This document shows positions 9,098 to 17,985 of a DNA stretch of 64,000 nucleotides, piece after piece. The translations under genes and the position numbers were made by a program. The number at the start of each line of letters is the position of its first letter. Positions within the stretch are counted from its first letter, which is position 1. Under the pieces are notes generated by a model. The model had not been told where the DNA came from. It did no database searches and saw only the letters and a list, made by a program, of their open reading frames with translations. Source of the DNA: JABJMC01 sp964473745 (lineage in GTDB: Bacteria > Patescibacteriota > Gracilibacteria > UBA1369 > UBA12473); assembly GCA_964473745.1 (NCBI GenBank), contig CAYYQE010000007.1, positions 3,981 through 67,980 of the forward strand. The letters are read 5' to 3'.

Positions 9098-10174
9098 TTA
9101 GGTTAAATTTTCTCGTTCCTCTTTTAGTTTTTCCACGGCTTTTTTAACATCCTGTGATTTGTTTTTGTCCACGATAAGGAGGGCATCTGGAGTATTAATG
9201 ATGGCCAGGTTTTCGAGGCCGACAGTTACAATGGTTTTATTGGGGTCGTCGTTATAGATGATGGAGCCGGTTGTTTCGATTTCGAGGGTTTGGCCGCGGG
9301 TGAGGTTGGCATCAGAGGATCCGGCGAGCTCTTCGTGTAGGGAGTGCCAAGTCCCAATGTCGCTCCAACCTAGGTCAGCGGGAATGATGCGGACGCTATT
9401 GGGGTCGACTTTTTCCATGATGGCGTAGTCGATTGAGATTTTTTGGCATTCCGGGTATTCGGTGTTGAGGACAGTGTTTGCTTCGGGAGTGTCGAGGGCG
9501 TCTTGAATGCGCATTAAACGTTCATAGGTATCTGGGAGGTGATTTTTGTAGGCTTCTAGGATTATATCTACGCGCCAAACATAATAGCCAGTGTTCCAGA
9601 GGTAATCTCCAGATTCCAGGAATTGCTCGGCCGTGGCTAGGTCTGGTTTTTCAGTGAATTTTTTAAAGGAAAGAATGGGAGTGTCGTCGATTTTGTCTAT
9701 TTGATCGCCAACTTGAACGTAACCTAAATGTACGTTGGGAAATTTGGCGTTAACCTCGATGATGTTGAGTGATTTTTGGTCATGAGCCACTTTTTCAGCG
9801 ATTTTTAGCTTTTGAACGAACTCGTCGTGGTCTTGAATTAAGTGGTCAGCATAAATTATAGCCATGACTTCTTCGGGGTGTTTTTTGGCGATTACGGCCG
9901 CGGCCAGTCCGATGCAGGATGCTGTGTCACGCAGGGCGGGTTCTTCGATGATATTTTCGGCTGGTACATCTGGGGCTTGATCCTTAACAAGTTGAACAAA
10001 ATTTTTGTTCGTAGCCACGTAAATATCCTCAGGATTTAAAAAATTTATTCGTTCCATGGTCTCTTCGAACATGGTTTTTTCGGAGGTCAGTTTTTGGAAT
10101 TGTTTAGGTTTGGTAGTTCGACTAAGTGGCCAAAGGCGAGTGCCGGTTCCGCCGGCGAGTACAACAGCTTTCAT
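9098..10174 (-). CDS. manC: Mannose-1-phosphate guanylyltransferase
   Basis: The 358-residue protein begins with the nucleotidyltransferase signature AGGTGTRLWPLSR...KPKQF and carries EEPALRDTASCIGLAA and KFTEKPD, all typical of GDP-mannose pyrophosphorylases (GTP + mannose-1-P to GDP-mannose + PPi). It has the short form without the C-terminal isomerase cupin; a separate cupin gene lies next downstream and could supply that activity. Its ATG overlaps the gpmI stop by one base (TAATG), so translation is coupled. GDP-mannose would serve glycosylation of surface proteins or polysaccharide. Confidence 0.9.
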   Translation of the reverse strand: MKAVVLAGGTGTRLWPLSRTTKPKQFQKLTSEKTMFEETMERINFLNPEDIYVATNKNFVQLVKDQAPDVPAENIIEEPALRDTASCIGLAAAVIAKKHPEEVMAIIYADHLIQDHDEFVQKLKIAEKVAHDQKSLNIIEVNAKFPNVHLGYVQVGDQIDKIDDTPILSFKKFTEKPDLATAEQFLESGDYLWNTGYYVWRVDIILEAYKNHLPDTYERLMRIQDALDTPEANTVLNTEYPECQKISIDYAIMEKVDPNSVRIIPADLGWSDIGTWHSLHEELAGSSDANLTRGQTLEIETTGSIIYNDDPNKTIVTVGLENLAIINTPDALLIVDKNKSQDVKKAVEKLKEERENLT

Positions 10175-11754
10175 TAAGATTTTTTGATTAGGGATTCACC
10201 CGTCATAATAGCGGGTTTTGGGATTTTTAGAAGTTCAAGAATGGTGGGGGCAATGTCTTGTAAGCCACCTTTTTTCTTGAGTTTATATTTTTGATCTGAG
10301 ATTAAAAGGCAGTGAACGGGATTTAAGGTGTGGGAAGGCTTTGGGTCACCGTTTTTGTAGAGCATTTCATCACAGTTGCCGTGGTCAGCGGTTAGGATGG
10401 TTTTGTAACCTCTTTTTAGGGCTTCGGGAATGATTTTTTCTAAGCATTCATCGAGAACTTGGCAACATTTGATGGCGGCCTTGAGATTGCCTGAGTGGCC
10501 GACTAAGTCGCCGTTGGCGTAGTTGATGATAATCACGTCGTAATCTTCACTTTTTAGAGCTTTTAGAATTTTTTGAGTGACTGGACGGGCGCTCATTTCG
10601 GGTTTTTTGGCGTAAGAAGGACATTTTGGTGAAGCGACTAGAATGCGATCTTCTCCGGGGTAGGGTTTTTCGATTTGAGAATTAAAAAAGAACGTGACGT
10701 GGGCGTATTTTTCAGTTTCTGCTACGCGGAGTTCGCGTAAGCCTTTGTTGCTCAAAATTTCGGCGAGATTTTTTTTGATAAGGGGCGTGGGGAATAAAAC
10801 TGGTGCTTTTTCAGAGTACGGGCCCATGGCTACAAAATAGGGGCGAACCCGTTTTTTGGGAGTGAATCCGAGTTTTTTTACACCACTGTCTTTGGGTGGT
10901 TTTTCTCCTGTTATGGCCCAGGTAATTTGGCGGGCGCGATCTGTGCGATAGTTCCAAAAAACCACGGCATCCTTGGATTTGATCGTGGCTTTGGGGTTTA
11001 GAATAATTGGTTCAACATAGTAGTCGCTTTTGACCTTGGTGGCATAAGCAGCTTTGAGGCCTTGAAGGGGAGTTTTGGCTGGGGTTCCTTCGCCCAGGAC
11101 AAATAAATTGTAGGCTTTTTCGGTGCGATCCCAGTTTTTATCTCGGTCCATGGCGTAGTAGCGCCCAATCATCGAGACAATGCTGGCTTTGGGAGGGCCG
11201 CCGGCTGAGATGGGTTTGTTTAAGCCGAGTTTTTTGATCCGGCGGTTAATCATTTTTAAATATTTGGAGGCGCTTTTTTCAGGAACATCGCGTCCGTCTA
11301 AAATAGCGTGAATATAGATAGGAAAAGCTTTTTCACGCTTAGCTGTTTCGAGTAAGGCAAATAAATGCTGGATGTGCGCGTGCAAGGCTTGATCCGAGAT
11401 CATTCCCATTAAATGTAGGGCAGATTTGTTTTTTTTGACGCGCTTGGCAGCTTCTTTAAGAGGTTTCATTTTATAAAAATCTTTGTTTTTGATGGAACGG
11501 TTGATTTCTTCGAGTGATTGCCAAGTTATACGGCCTGAGCCCATGGTGAAATGGCCAACTTCGGAGCCACCTTGAGACTTTTTGGGAAGCCCAACAGCCT
11601 GGCTATCGGTTTTAAGAAAAGTTGTGGGGTATTTGCGGCGCAGAGATTTATAATATTTCATATCAGCTCGAACAGGAGCATTTCCAGGATCACGTGGTTT
11701 TCCTTCGCCAAACCCATCCAAAATCACCAACATCACAGGATTTTTAGTTTTCAT
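10174..11754 (-). CDS. gpmI: 2,3-bisphosphoglycerate-independent phosphoglycerate mutase
   Basis: A 526-residue alkaline-phosphatase-fold mutase interconverting 3- and 2-phosphoglycerate. Visible sites are LVILDGFGEG, GGSEVGHFTMG (the serine that carries phosphate; most homologues have NSEVGH), ILDGRDV, GRYYAMDRD, NYANGDLVGHSG and TADHGNCDEM, which together supply the two Mn sites. The frame opens eight codons earlier, but ATG 11754 makes an ATGA overlap with the prepilin peptidase stop and matches the family N terminus. Together with pyk nearby it covers lower glycolysis. Confidence 0.93.
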   Translation of the reverse strand: MKTKNPVMLVILDGFGEGKPRDPGNAPVRADMKYYKSLRRKYPTTFLKTDSQAVGLPKKSQGGSEVGHFTMGSGRITWQSLEEINRSIKNKDFYKMKPLKEAAKRVKKNKSALHLMGMISDQALHAHIQHLFALLETAKREKAFPIYIHAILDGRDVPEKSASKYLKMINRRIKKLGLNKPISAGGPPKASIVSMIGRYYAMDRDKNWDRTEKAYNLFVLGEGTPAKTPLQGLKAAYATKVKSDYYVEPIILNPKATIKSKDAVVFWNYRTDRARQITWAITGEKPPKDSGVKKLGFTPKKRVRPYFVAMGPYSEKAPVLFPTPLIKKNLAEILSNKGLRELRVAETEKYAHVTFFFNSQIEKPYPGEDRILVASPKCPSYAKKPEMSARPVTQKILKALKSEDYDVIIINYANGDLVGHSGNLKAAIKCCQVLDECLEKIIPEALKRGYKTILTADHGNCDEMLYKNGDPKPSHTLNPVHCLLISDQKYKLKKKGGLQDIAPTILELLKIPKPAIMTGESLIKKS

Positions 11755-12509
11755 AACAAAATTAGATTTAAGTACCAATCAAGAACTTGGTGTCCATAAA
11801 ACAATGTAACTAGTGTTCCTAAAATAAGAAAGGGTCCAAAAGCGATCATGCTTTTGCGGGTTGCCTTGCCGGTTATAAGCAGTCCAACACTAATGACGGC
11901 GCCAATTAAGTAACTAAAGAAAACCGCCGCAATTGTGGCTTGAAATCCTAAAACAAAGCCCATAAAAGCGCCAATTCGCAAATCACCACCACCGAGCCAT
12001 TTTCCACGAGAAATAACAATTTGTAATAAGAAGAAAATGACAATGGCGAGAGCGCCATAGAGTCCGTCTAAAAAAGTTACGGTTTCAGGAGCTAAAGTCC
12101 CTAAAACAGCCAAAATTATGGCCGGGATCATGACTATGTCTGGGATTTCTTGATATAAAAAGTCGTAAAAGAAAATAAATACAAAAATTAAGCTATAGGC
12201 GAGGAAAAGTGGTAATGGTGCTAAACCAATTAAGCCCATTACTACAAAAAGCAATCCGGTGGAAAGTTCCAAAACTGGATAATGCCAAGCAATATGTTTT
12301 TTACATTTTTTGCATTTTCCTTTCTGTAAAACATAGCTTAGGAGGGGGATTAATTCGAGGGGTCCTAATTTTTTGTTACAATTTGGACAGAGTGAGGCCC
12401 CAAAAACGATTCCTTTTTCACCGGTATGAAGGCGGTGGATAAGGACGCTTAAGAAACTACCAAGCAGCAAACCAAGAATGAACAATAAGACGTAAAAACC
12501 GATTATCAT
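11751..12509 (-). CDS. pilD: Type IV prepilin peptidase (A24 family)
   Basis: 252 residues with about seven membrane segments. The N-terminal region has two CxxC pairs (CPNCNKKLG and CKKCKKH) as in bifunctional PilD proteins. The two catalytic aspartates are visible as FYDFLYQEIPD and the GGGDLRIG motif. The enzyme cleaves, and possibly N-methylates, type IV pilin-like precursors at the inner membrane. No pilin or assembly gene is in the window. It starts 12 bp after the TPR gene; the gap is CTCCCCTTCCCT with no Shine-Dalgarno sequence. Its stop overlaps the gpmI start (ATGA). Confidence 0.9.
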   Translation of the reverse strand: MIIGFYVLLFILGLLLGSFLSVLIHRLHTGEKGIVFGASLCPNCNKKLGPLELIPLLSYVLQKGKCKKCKKHIAWHYPVLELSTGLLFVVMGLIGLAPLPLFLAYSLIFVFIFFYDFLYQEIPDIVMIPAIILAVLGTLAPETVTFLDGLYGALAIVIFFLLQIVISRGKWLGGGDLRIGAFMGFVLGFQATIAAVFFSYLIGAVISVGLLITGKATRKSMIAFGPFLILGTLVTLFYGHQVLDWYLNLILL

Positions 12510-12521
12510 AGGGAAGGGGAG

Positions 12522-13937
12522 TTAGTTTAAAATTTCATTATAGCGGTTGGCGGCTAAGTTGCCGACTGACCCCGAAGGGTCCAGGGTGTAGCAGCGTTTG
12601 TAATGCTCTTTGGCTTGTTCGAAGTTTTCTTTTTTTTGTTCTAACCAACCTAGATTAAGGTAGGCAGCGGCTAAGTCGGAATCTAGGATTAGAGCGTAGT
12701 TTAAATTTTGTTCAGCGTTGGATAAGTCGTTTTGGGCAACTTGTACCCAGCCTAGTAAGTTGTAGCTCATGGCGTTATTGGGATGTTCTTGGATAGCTTG
12801 TTCAGCTAGTTCTTTGGCACGGTCTGCGTTGTTGAGTTTATCTAAATAAAGCCAAATGGGACGGATATATAAAGTAACATCCGATGAGTTTAAGATAAGG
12901 ACGGTTTCATAGGCTTTGACCGCGATATCAAATTGTTCAGCCAAAACAGCGACGTCAGCTAGTTTTTGGTAAGCTTGAACGCGTGGTTCATAGCCACTTT
13001 CTACAGCTAATTGTAGTTGCGTTACCGCGGCGGCGTATTGGTCTTCTCCAAAATAAGAAAGTCCTAAAAAGTAACGAGTTTCAGGTTTGGCAGGGTCTAA
13101 TTCCAGGGCTTTTAAAAGTGCGTCTTGGGCATCGCGATAGTGTTCTTGTGTTAAATAAGCATAACCCAAAATAATCCAGGCATCACGATAAGTAGGCTCT
13201 TCACGCAAGATTTCGTATAAGCTCGCCATGGCTAATTCAACTTCTTCAGTTTCGGTGTAGCCTTGCGCAATTAGAGTTTGCAGATAAAGAGGGGAGCCTT
13301 CTTCGGCTAGAGCGGCATCTTCTATGGCGGCGAGATAGGTTTGGGAGTTGCTTGATAAAGCCCCGTCTGCACCGCTTTCAATTACAAAATTAAAGTTAAT
13401 TTCAGCGTTTTCGTAATCTTTAAAAAAAGCGTTTAAGAGTCCCTGATAGTATTCAACTTGAGCTACGCCACGTCCGAGGGAATCAAAGTGAGTTTTGGCG
13501 GTTTCGAATTGTTCGATAGTCAAATAGACTCTACCTAAAAGTACTTGGGCATCTAAGTTGCTGGGGTTGTTTTGAATAGCGATATTTAGGGCTTCGCGAG
13601 CGTTTTCGTAGCTATAATCATAGAAATAAGCTTGGCCAAGTTTGTAATATGGTTCGGATAAAGTTGGCTCAAATTCCGCGGCATATTCATATTCGGTAAT
13701 AGCAAGAGGATAATAGCCGCCTTCAAATAGAGTGTTGCCTTTTTGGAGTCGTTCTAAATAAGAGGGATTAATGGATTTTTCTTCAGTTATTGTTGTATCC
13801 GCTGTTTCAATAATTTCGTCTTGCGATTCGGAAGTATCAAAAATATTGGTCATTAAACTGGGATTCACAACTGTTCCGTAAACCACCGTAAACATGAGTA
13901 GGGTGGAGAAAACGAAGCCAATAAGGAAGTTTTTCAT
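12522..13937 (-). CDS. Membrane-anchored TPR-repeat protein
   Basis: 471 residues with an N-terminal membrane anchor (about 5-25), a short acidic linker, and then about ten tetratricopeptide repeats from residue 60 to the end, with typical A..Y..LG.....A...F spacing. The TPR superhelix would face outside and act as a protein-binding scaffold. Its position between ruvC and the prepilin peptidase suggests, without proving, a role in pilus or envelope assembly. The ATG overlaps the ruvC stop (ATGA). Confidence 0.8.
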   Translation of the reverse strand: MKNFLIGFVFSTLLMFTVVYGTVVNPSLMTNIFDTSESQDEIIETADTTITEEKSINPSYLERLQKGNTLFEGGYYPLAITEYEYAAEFEPTLSEPYYKLGQAYFYDYSYENAREALNIAIQNNPSNLDAQVLLGRVYLTIEQFETAKTHFDSLGRGVAQVEYYQGLLNAFFKDYENAEINFNFVIESGADGALSSNSQTYLAAIEDAALAEEGSPLYLQTLIAQGYTETEEVELAMASLYEILREEPTYRDAWIILGYAYLTQEHYRDAQDALLKALELDPAKPETRYFLGLSYFGEDQYAAAVTQLQLAVESGYEPRVQAYQKLADVAVLAEQFDIAVKAYETVLILNSSDVTLYIRPIWLYLDKLNNADRAKELAEQAIQEHPNNAMSYNLLGWVQVAQNDLSNAEQNLNYALILDSDLAAAYLNLGWLEQKKENFEQAKEHYKRCYTLDPSGSVGNLAANRYNEILN

Positions 13938-14419
13938 AGGGAGGGAGCGTGAATCATGGTGTGCGCATGACAGAGGGCAATGGCGAGAGCATCAGCGGCA
14001 TCATCTGGGCGCGGGATTTCTTTCAGTTTTAAGATAAGAGTGATCATTTTTTGGACCTCTGGTTTAGTGGCTTTGCCATGACCAGTGACCGCGATTTTGA
14101 TTTGTCCTGGATTGTATTCGTGTACAGAATACCCTGCCCGGTTTAAGGTTTGCAAGATAACTCCGCGCGCTTCGGCTACTTTTAAGGCCGAGGTTGTGTT
14201 TTTGCTAAAAAAAAGTTCTTCGATAGCGCAGACATCAGGTTGCCATTTTTTACAAATTTCCTCGAGATCAGTGGCGATTTGGTTCAGGCGCGAGGCACTG
14301 CTAAGAGTTTTTTTTGTGGAAATATGCCCAAAATCTAAGGGCTGACAATTTGGGCCGTTTGATTCAATTACACCAAAACCAATTGTGGCTAAGCCGGGAT
14401 CAATACCTAAAATTCGCAT
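13934..14419 (-). CDS. ruvC: Crossover junction endodeoxyribonuclease RuvC
   Basis: 161 residues, normal family length. RuvC cuts Holliday junctions. The RNase H-like active site is visible: D7 in GIDPGLATIGFG, E in AIEELFF, and the C-terminal acidic pair in PDDAADALAIALCH. ruvA is 7.4 kb away on the same strand; ruvB is not in the window. An extended -10 box (TGATATAAT) ends 6 nt before the ATG, so the mRNA is predicted to be leaderless. Confidence 0.95.
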   Translation of the reverse strand: MRILGIDPGLATIGFGVIESNGPNCQPLDFGHISTKKTLSSASRLNQIATDLEEICKKWQPDVCAIEELFFSKNTTSALKVAEARGVILQTLNRAGYSVHEYNPGQIKIAVTGHGKATKPEVQKMITLILKLKEIPRPDDAADALAIALCHAHTMIHAPSL

Positions 14420-14425
14420 GAGCGA

Positions 14426-14434
14426 ATTATATCA
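14426..14434 (-). promoter_or_regulatory. Extended -10 of ruvC; transcript predicted leaderless
   Basis: On the minus strand TGATATAAT is followed by TCGCTC and then ATG. A start site 7 nt after the -10 falls on the A of ATG. No good -35 is seen at 16-18 bp, as is usual for extended -10 promoters. Confidence 0.65.
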
Positions 14435-14443
14435 TAACTTTAT

Positions 14444-14492
14444 GGACCCTCTGAAAAACACCCTAAATGCAACGGCATTTTTCAGAGGGTCC
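14444..14492. repeat. Perfect 15-bp inverted repeat between ruvC and the 14499 gene
   Basis: GGACCCTCTGAAAAA (14444-14458) and its exact complement (14478-14492) flank 19 nt that hold a second small stem (AAATGC/GCATTT around AACG). Neither strand has a U tract right after the stem, so it is not a classic intrinsic terminator, although it could still end the 14499 transcript or protect a 3' end. Confidence 0.8.
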
Positions 14493-14498
14493 TTGAGT

Positions 14499-14906
14499 CT
14501 AAGCAGCCCTTTCTGATGGAGCTTCGGGTTCTGCGGTGCGTTCGGTAATTATAGGGACGCAACAGATAGTATGTTCTTCTCCGTCGAACTCAAAAGTGAA
14601 AGAAGGAGGAATGGTTTGCGGGTCGTTTTCTTGCACGTTACTGATTTTGTCTGGCTTACCAAACATTTCTTTAATCCCAGCACATTGCATTATGATATGG
14701 GGCTGGCAGTGAAGCTTGTCTGGCCCTTCAAAGCCAATTGCCTCACGATCAAGGTATGGGAATTGCTCTCGGGTAGCCTCATCAAAAAAATAGCCTTCAG
14801 CGATTTCGATGGAGTCAAAAAGACTTCCTTCAGCGCCTGTTTCAGCTGCTTCAGGGAGAGTTTCCGCTGTGTTGTCTGGTTGTGGGGGAACTTCAAAGTC
14901 ACTCAT
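14499..14906 (-). CDS. Small acidic hypothetical protein
   Basis: 135 residues, acidic at both ends, with no signal peptide or membrane segment. The central part has His and Cys residues (HCQPHIIMQC, later TICC) that could bind metal, but I see no known pattern. It follows pyk by 9 bp (TTTTTTCCT before ATG) and is probably in its operon. Function unknown. A possible assignment to any family would need a profile search. Confidence 0.6.
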   Translation of the reverse strand: MSDFEVPPQPDNTAETLPEAAETGAEGSLFDSIEIAEGYFFDEATREQFPYLDREAIGFEGPDKLHCQPHIIMQCAGIKEMFGKPDKISNVQENDPQTIPPSFTFEFDGEEHTICCVPIITERTAEPEAPSERAA

Positions 14907-14915
14907 AGGAAAAAA

Positions 14916-16334
14916 TTAAATAATAATGGTTGATATGAAATTGTTCTGATGACTAGCGTTTACAATTACTAATTCCTGACCTTTTTTAGCTAATTTAAGT
15001 TTGGAAAGTACTCGGGGGACAATTTTGTCAGCCAGGCGATCGGTTTTGATTTCGGTATTTGTAATAGCAACGTGATTTATTCCCCAAACAAGTTTGAGCT
15101 GGCATTCGATTTTTGGGTCATAAGTGATGGCCACAACCGGAATGTTAGGGCGGTGTTTCATGACTTGGCGGGCCGTATAACCAGATTTGGTAATCACTAC
15201 AATGGCTTTGGCTTTGATGTCTTCAGCCAGCATGGCCGCGCTTAATGAGATAGCGTCACTAACCATGGTTAATTCGTCTTTATGTGAATAAGTTAAGAGA
15301 TGTTCTTTTTCTTGAAGTTCTTTTTCTACGGCGTGAGCCACTTTGGCCAGGGTACTAACGGCTCGTAAAGGATATTTACCAACCGAAGTTTCGCCGGAGA
15401 GCATAAAAGCATCCGCGTGATCGAAAATAGCAGTAGCCGCGTCACTAATTTCGGCACGAGTGGCGCGCGGGTTATTAATCATTGATTCTAAGATTTGGGT
15501 CGCGATGATAGTTGGTTTTCCGTGAATTAAGCCGAGGCGCACAATCTCTTTTTGAGCAATTGGGACTCTTTCGGCTGGTATTTCCAAGCCTAAGTCCCCG
15601 CGCGCCACCATAATTCCATCAGCGGCCTTTACAATTGATTCTAAGTTTTGCAAAGCTTCGTGACGTTCGATTTTTGCAATGATTTGGACCTCCGAGTGAC
15701 CCCGTTTTACTAATTCGGCGCGGAGGGTCTGGATATCTTTAGCTGATTTAACAAACGATAGCGAAACATAATCTACTCCTTGTTGAAGACCAAAATCCAA
15801 GTCTTCTAAATCTTTTTTAGTGATTGCTTTGGCGCGCAATGAAGCCGTGGGGCAGTTAATGCCTTTGTTAGTTTTTAGAATGCCTCCGGTTTTAACGCGG
15901 CAATTAATTTCGCGTCCATTTTTTTGTTGAACAATAAGTTCTAAATATCCGTCATCCAAAAGAATGATGTCATTTCTTTTAACGTCTTTATGTAGATTGG
16001 GATACGGCACCGGGATGTTTCCAGCTTTAGTGGTTTTTCGTCCGGTAACTAAGGTGACAATTTGTCCGCGTTTAAGCGTTAACCCTTGTTCGGGAAGTTG
16101 GCCAACCCTAATTTTTGGCCCCTGCAAATCTTGCATAATAGCTACTTTGTGCCCAGTTTTCTTGCTGGCGGCGCGTAGATTTTGGCAAATTTTCTTCATA
16201 TGATCATAAGAACCATGCGAAAAATTAAGCCGGGCAACGTTCATGCCAGCCTTTAACATTTGTTCGATGATTTTTTTTGAATCCGAGGCCGGGCCCAGAG
16301 TACAAACGATTTTTGTATTCTTTTTTAGTTTCAT
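14916..16334 (-). CDS. pyk: Pyruvate kinase
   Basis: 472 residues, usual length. It converts PEP and ADP to pyruvate and ATP. The motifs are TKIVCTLGPAS, NVARLNFSHG, KIERHEALQN, the loop MVARGDLGLEIP, and the signature ATQILESMINNPRATRAE with DAFMLSGETSVGKYP. The C-terminal domain (ITKSGYTARQVMKHRPNIPV) is complete. It has its own extended -10 promoter and a leader of about 15 nt that contains CCCTCCCT directly before ATG. Confidence 0.95.
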   Translation of the reverse strand: MKLKKNTKIVCTLGPASDSKKIIEQMLKAGMNVARLNFSHGSYDHMKKICQNLRAASKKTGHKVAIMQDLQGPKIRVGQLPEQGLTLKRGQIVTLVTGRKTTKAGNIPVPYPNLHKDVKRNDIILLDDGYLELIVQQKNGREINCRVKTGGILKTNKGINCPTASLRAKAITKKDLEDLDFGLQQGVDYVSLSFVKSAKDIQTLRAELVKRGHSEVQIIAKIERHEALQNLESIVKAADGIMVARGDLGLEIPAERVPIAQKEIVRLGLIHGKPTIIATQILESMINNPRATRAEISDAATAIFDHADAFMLSGETSVGKYPLRAVSTLAKVAHAVEKELQEKEHLLTYSHKDELTMVSDAISLSAAMLAEDIKAKAIVVITKSGYTARQVMKHRPNIPVVAITYDPKIECQLKLVWGINHVAITNTEIKTDRLADKIVPRVLSKLKLAKKGQELVIVNASHQNNFISTIII

Positions 16335-16355
16335 AGGGAGGGTTTAAGTGAATTC

Positions 16356-16364
16356 ATTATAGCA
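16356..16364 (-). promoter_or_regulatory. Extended -10 promoter of pyk
   Basis: TGCTATAAT on the minus strand, 21 nt upstream of the ATG. No convincing -35 is present. The predicted leader is 14-16 nt and lacks a Shine-Dalgarno sequence. Confidence 0.6.
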
Positions 16365-16372
16365 TTTAAAGT

Positions 16373-17983
16373 TTAGGCAAACAGCATATTTTCTAAAGAG
16401 GGAATAATAGATGTTTCCAGACCTTCTAGGAAAGATTCGTAAAATTGTTGGTGTTCAGCAGTGTTGTTTTTATCAGAAATTTTTCTTGGTAAAATTTTAT
16501 TAACTAGTTTATAGCTTTGTCCTAAGGCTGCCTCGGCGTGCATTTTGTGAGGTTGAATATCAGCTCTTTTTATATAGGTGGTAGCCATCTTTTCAAGCCC
16601 TGAATAGGTTCTGGAAATGGCGTCGAAGTTTTGTAGTTTTTCATTGTTTATAACTTCTGTTTGCCGCATTAGATGACGTTGTAATTGGTTGTCGCAAGTA
16701 TTACTAAAATTATAGTCTCCAAATACAATTACAAATCTTTCCATGCTTCCCATGTCAAAGATGCGTTGTTCAGGGTGTCCGACTGGCGTTCTGCTAAGAG
16801 TTGCATATAGAGAGCTTACGTTACTGTGCTTGCCTGTAAAGGTGGCGTCAGTAGTTATTGTTCCTCCTGTTGTTTGAAGGCAATTATCAGCGTACCAAAA
16901 GGGGTCGGAGACGGTGACTCTTTCTCCTTGTGCAAAGGCTACCGTAGCATGAGCCATGGAAGGAAGAGTGTTTTCGAAGGCAACCATGTTTTCTAAAGAA
17001 TGATTACCTTCTCGTATGGCAAGAATTTGGGTTTGTTCAAATAAGGTAGTAACAGCTGCGGTGAAATGACGACAACAAATCGGTAAAGATTTGTCTTTTG
17101 TCATCAGCAATAAGTCGATTGGTTCTTTGTCAGCGTCTAAACCACCTGTTGCGAGGGCTTCCTCATTTGAAGCGAAGTTTGTTAAATGTTTTTTGGAGAT
17201 TTCAATTACTAAATTATAGGCTTGTTCGGGGCTTATTTGGGCTGCGTTATAACCTTGTTCAGTCATTTCATTTAGAATAAATTGTTGAAATGCATATGGG
17301 TCTGAGACTTCATAAGTTACACGTGGAACACGGTATGCGTCGCGATTTTGTCTTATGCGTGTAGTTAGATCCGGGGTTGCTGGGTTTTTCTCTCCTTCAT
17401 CTTTATGAGGACCAAAAAATGTGCTTTTGCTTTCTACGGTCATCGTGATGGGCGTACTCCCGGGAGTACTTTCTGTGTAGGTCAAAGTGAGAGATTGTAC
17501 GGCTCCACCAGTTTGTTGAGATGTGAATTCAAACTTTGCATTATTATCTGTTTCTCTAGCATATTCTACCCCTGGTTGGGCGAACTCTCTTTCTCTATAT
17601 TCAAATAGTCTATGAAGTTGTTTTTTTGCTTTAATAACATCTTCGGCTTCGCGAACGGTCCCAACTTCACTGGCCACTTGGGCCGTGAATTGATCCATGC
17701 GTTTAGTGATTATTCTCATGATTTGCCCTCGCTTTTCAGGAGAGAGGTTATTTACATTTACTAGATTGCGAGCACTCGTGTCAATTAGTTCATCAAGGGC
17801 TTGTTTAAAAGCGATGCTAAACTTTTCATCGCCTCCTAAAGGGCTTATTCCTTGATCAAAGTTATTGATAAGATTATCTCGGGTTTCACGAATATATGAA
17901 TCACCGATGATTGATTTCTCAGCCCATTCATCGGCCTGTTCAGACACCTCGACGTCGTGTTGTGGTCCTTCGGAATGTTCCAT
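16373..17983 (-). CDS. Transglutaminase-like cysteine protein, cytoplasmic
   Basis: 536 residues with no signal peptide or membrane segment. The N-terminal 270 residues are charged and mainly helical with no recognised domain. The middle carries a transglutaminase-like triad: C304 in CCRHFTAAV, H345 in AHATVAF and D360 in SDPFW, with the spacing and the F after Cys-x-x seen in that superfamily. Such domains act as proteases, peptidases or transferases. The gene follows its partner at 17986 by 2 bp and may be translated with it. The family is assigned only by motif; the overall sequence is not recognised. Confidence 0.6.
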   Translation of the reverse strand: MEHSEGPQHDVEVSEQADEWAEKSIIGDSYIRETRDNLINNFDQGISPLGGDEKFSIAFKQALDELIDTSARNLVNVNNLSPEKRGQIMRIITKRMDQFTAQVASEVGTVREAEDVIKAKKQLHRLFEYREREFAQPGVEYARETDNNAKFEFTSQQTGGAVQSLTLTYTESTPGSTPITMTVESKSTFFGPHKDEGEKNPATPDLTTRIRQNRDAYRVPRVTYEVSDPYAFQQFILNEMTEQGYNAAQISPEQAYNLVIEISKKHLTNFASNEEALATGGLDADKEPIDLLLMTKDKSLPICCRHFTAAVTTLFEQTQILAIREGNHSLENMVAFENTLPSMAHATVAFAQGERVTVSDPFWYADNCLQTTGGTITTDATFTGKHSNVSSLYATLSRTPVGHPEQRIFDMGSMERFVIVFGDYNFSNTCDNQLQRHLMRQTEVINNEKLQNFDAISRTYSGLEKMATTYIKRADIQPHKMHAEAALGQSYKLVNKILPRKISDKNNTAEHQQFYESFLEGLETSIIPSLENMLFA

Positions 17984-17985
17984 AG

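Noticed and set aside
13934..13955. CTCCCTCCCT before the TPR gene as an untranslated motif
   Set aside because: It is the ruvC C-terminal coding sequence (APSL), so it is weak evidence for a leader motif.
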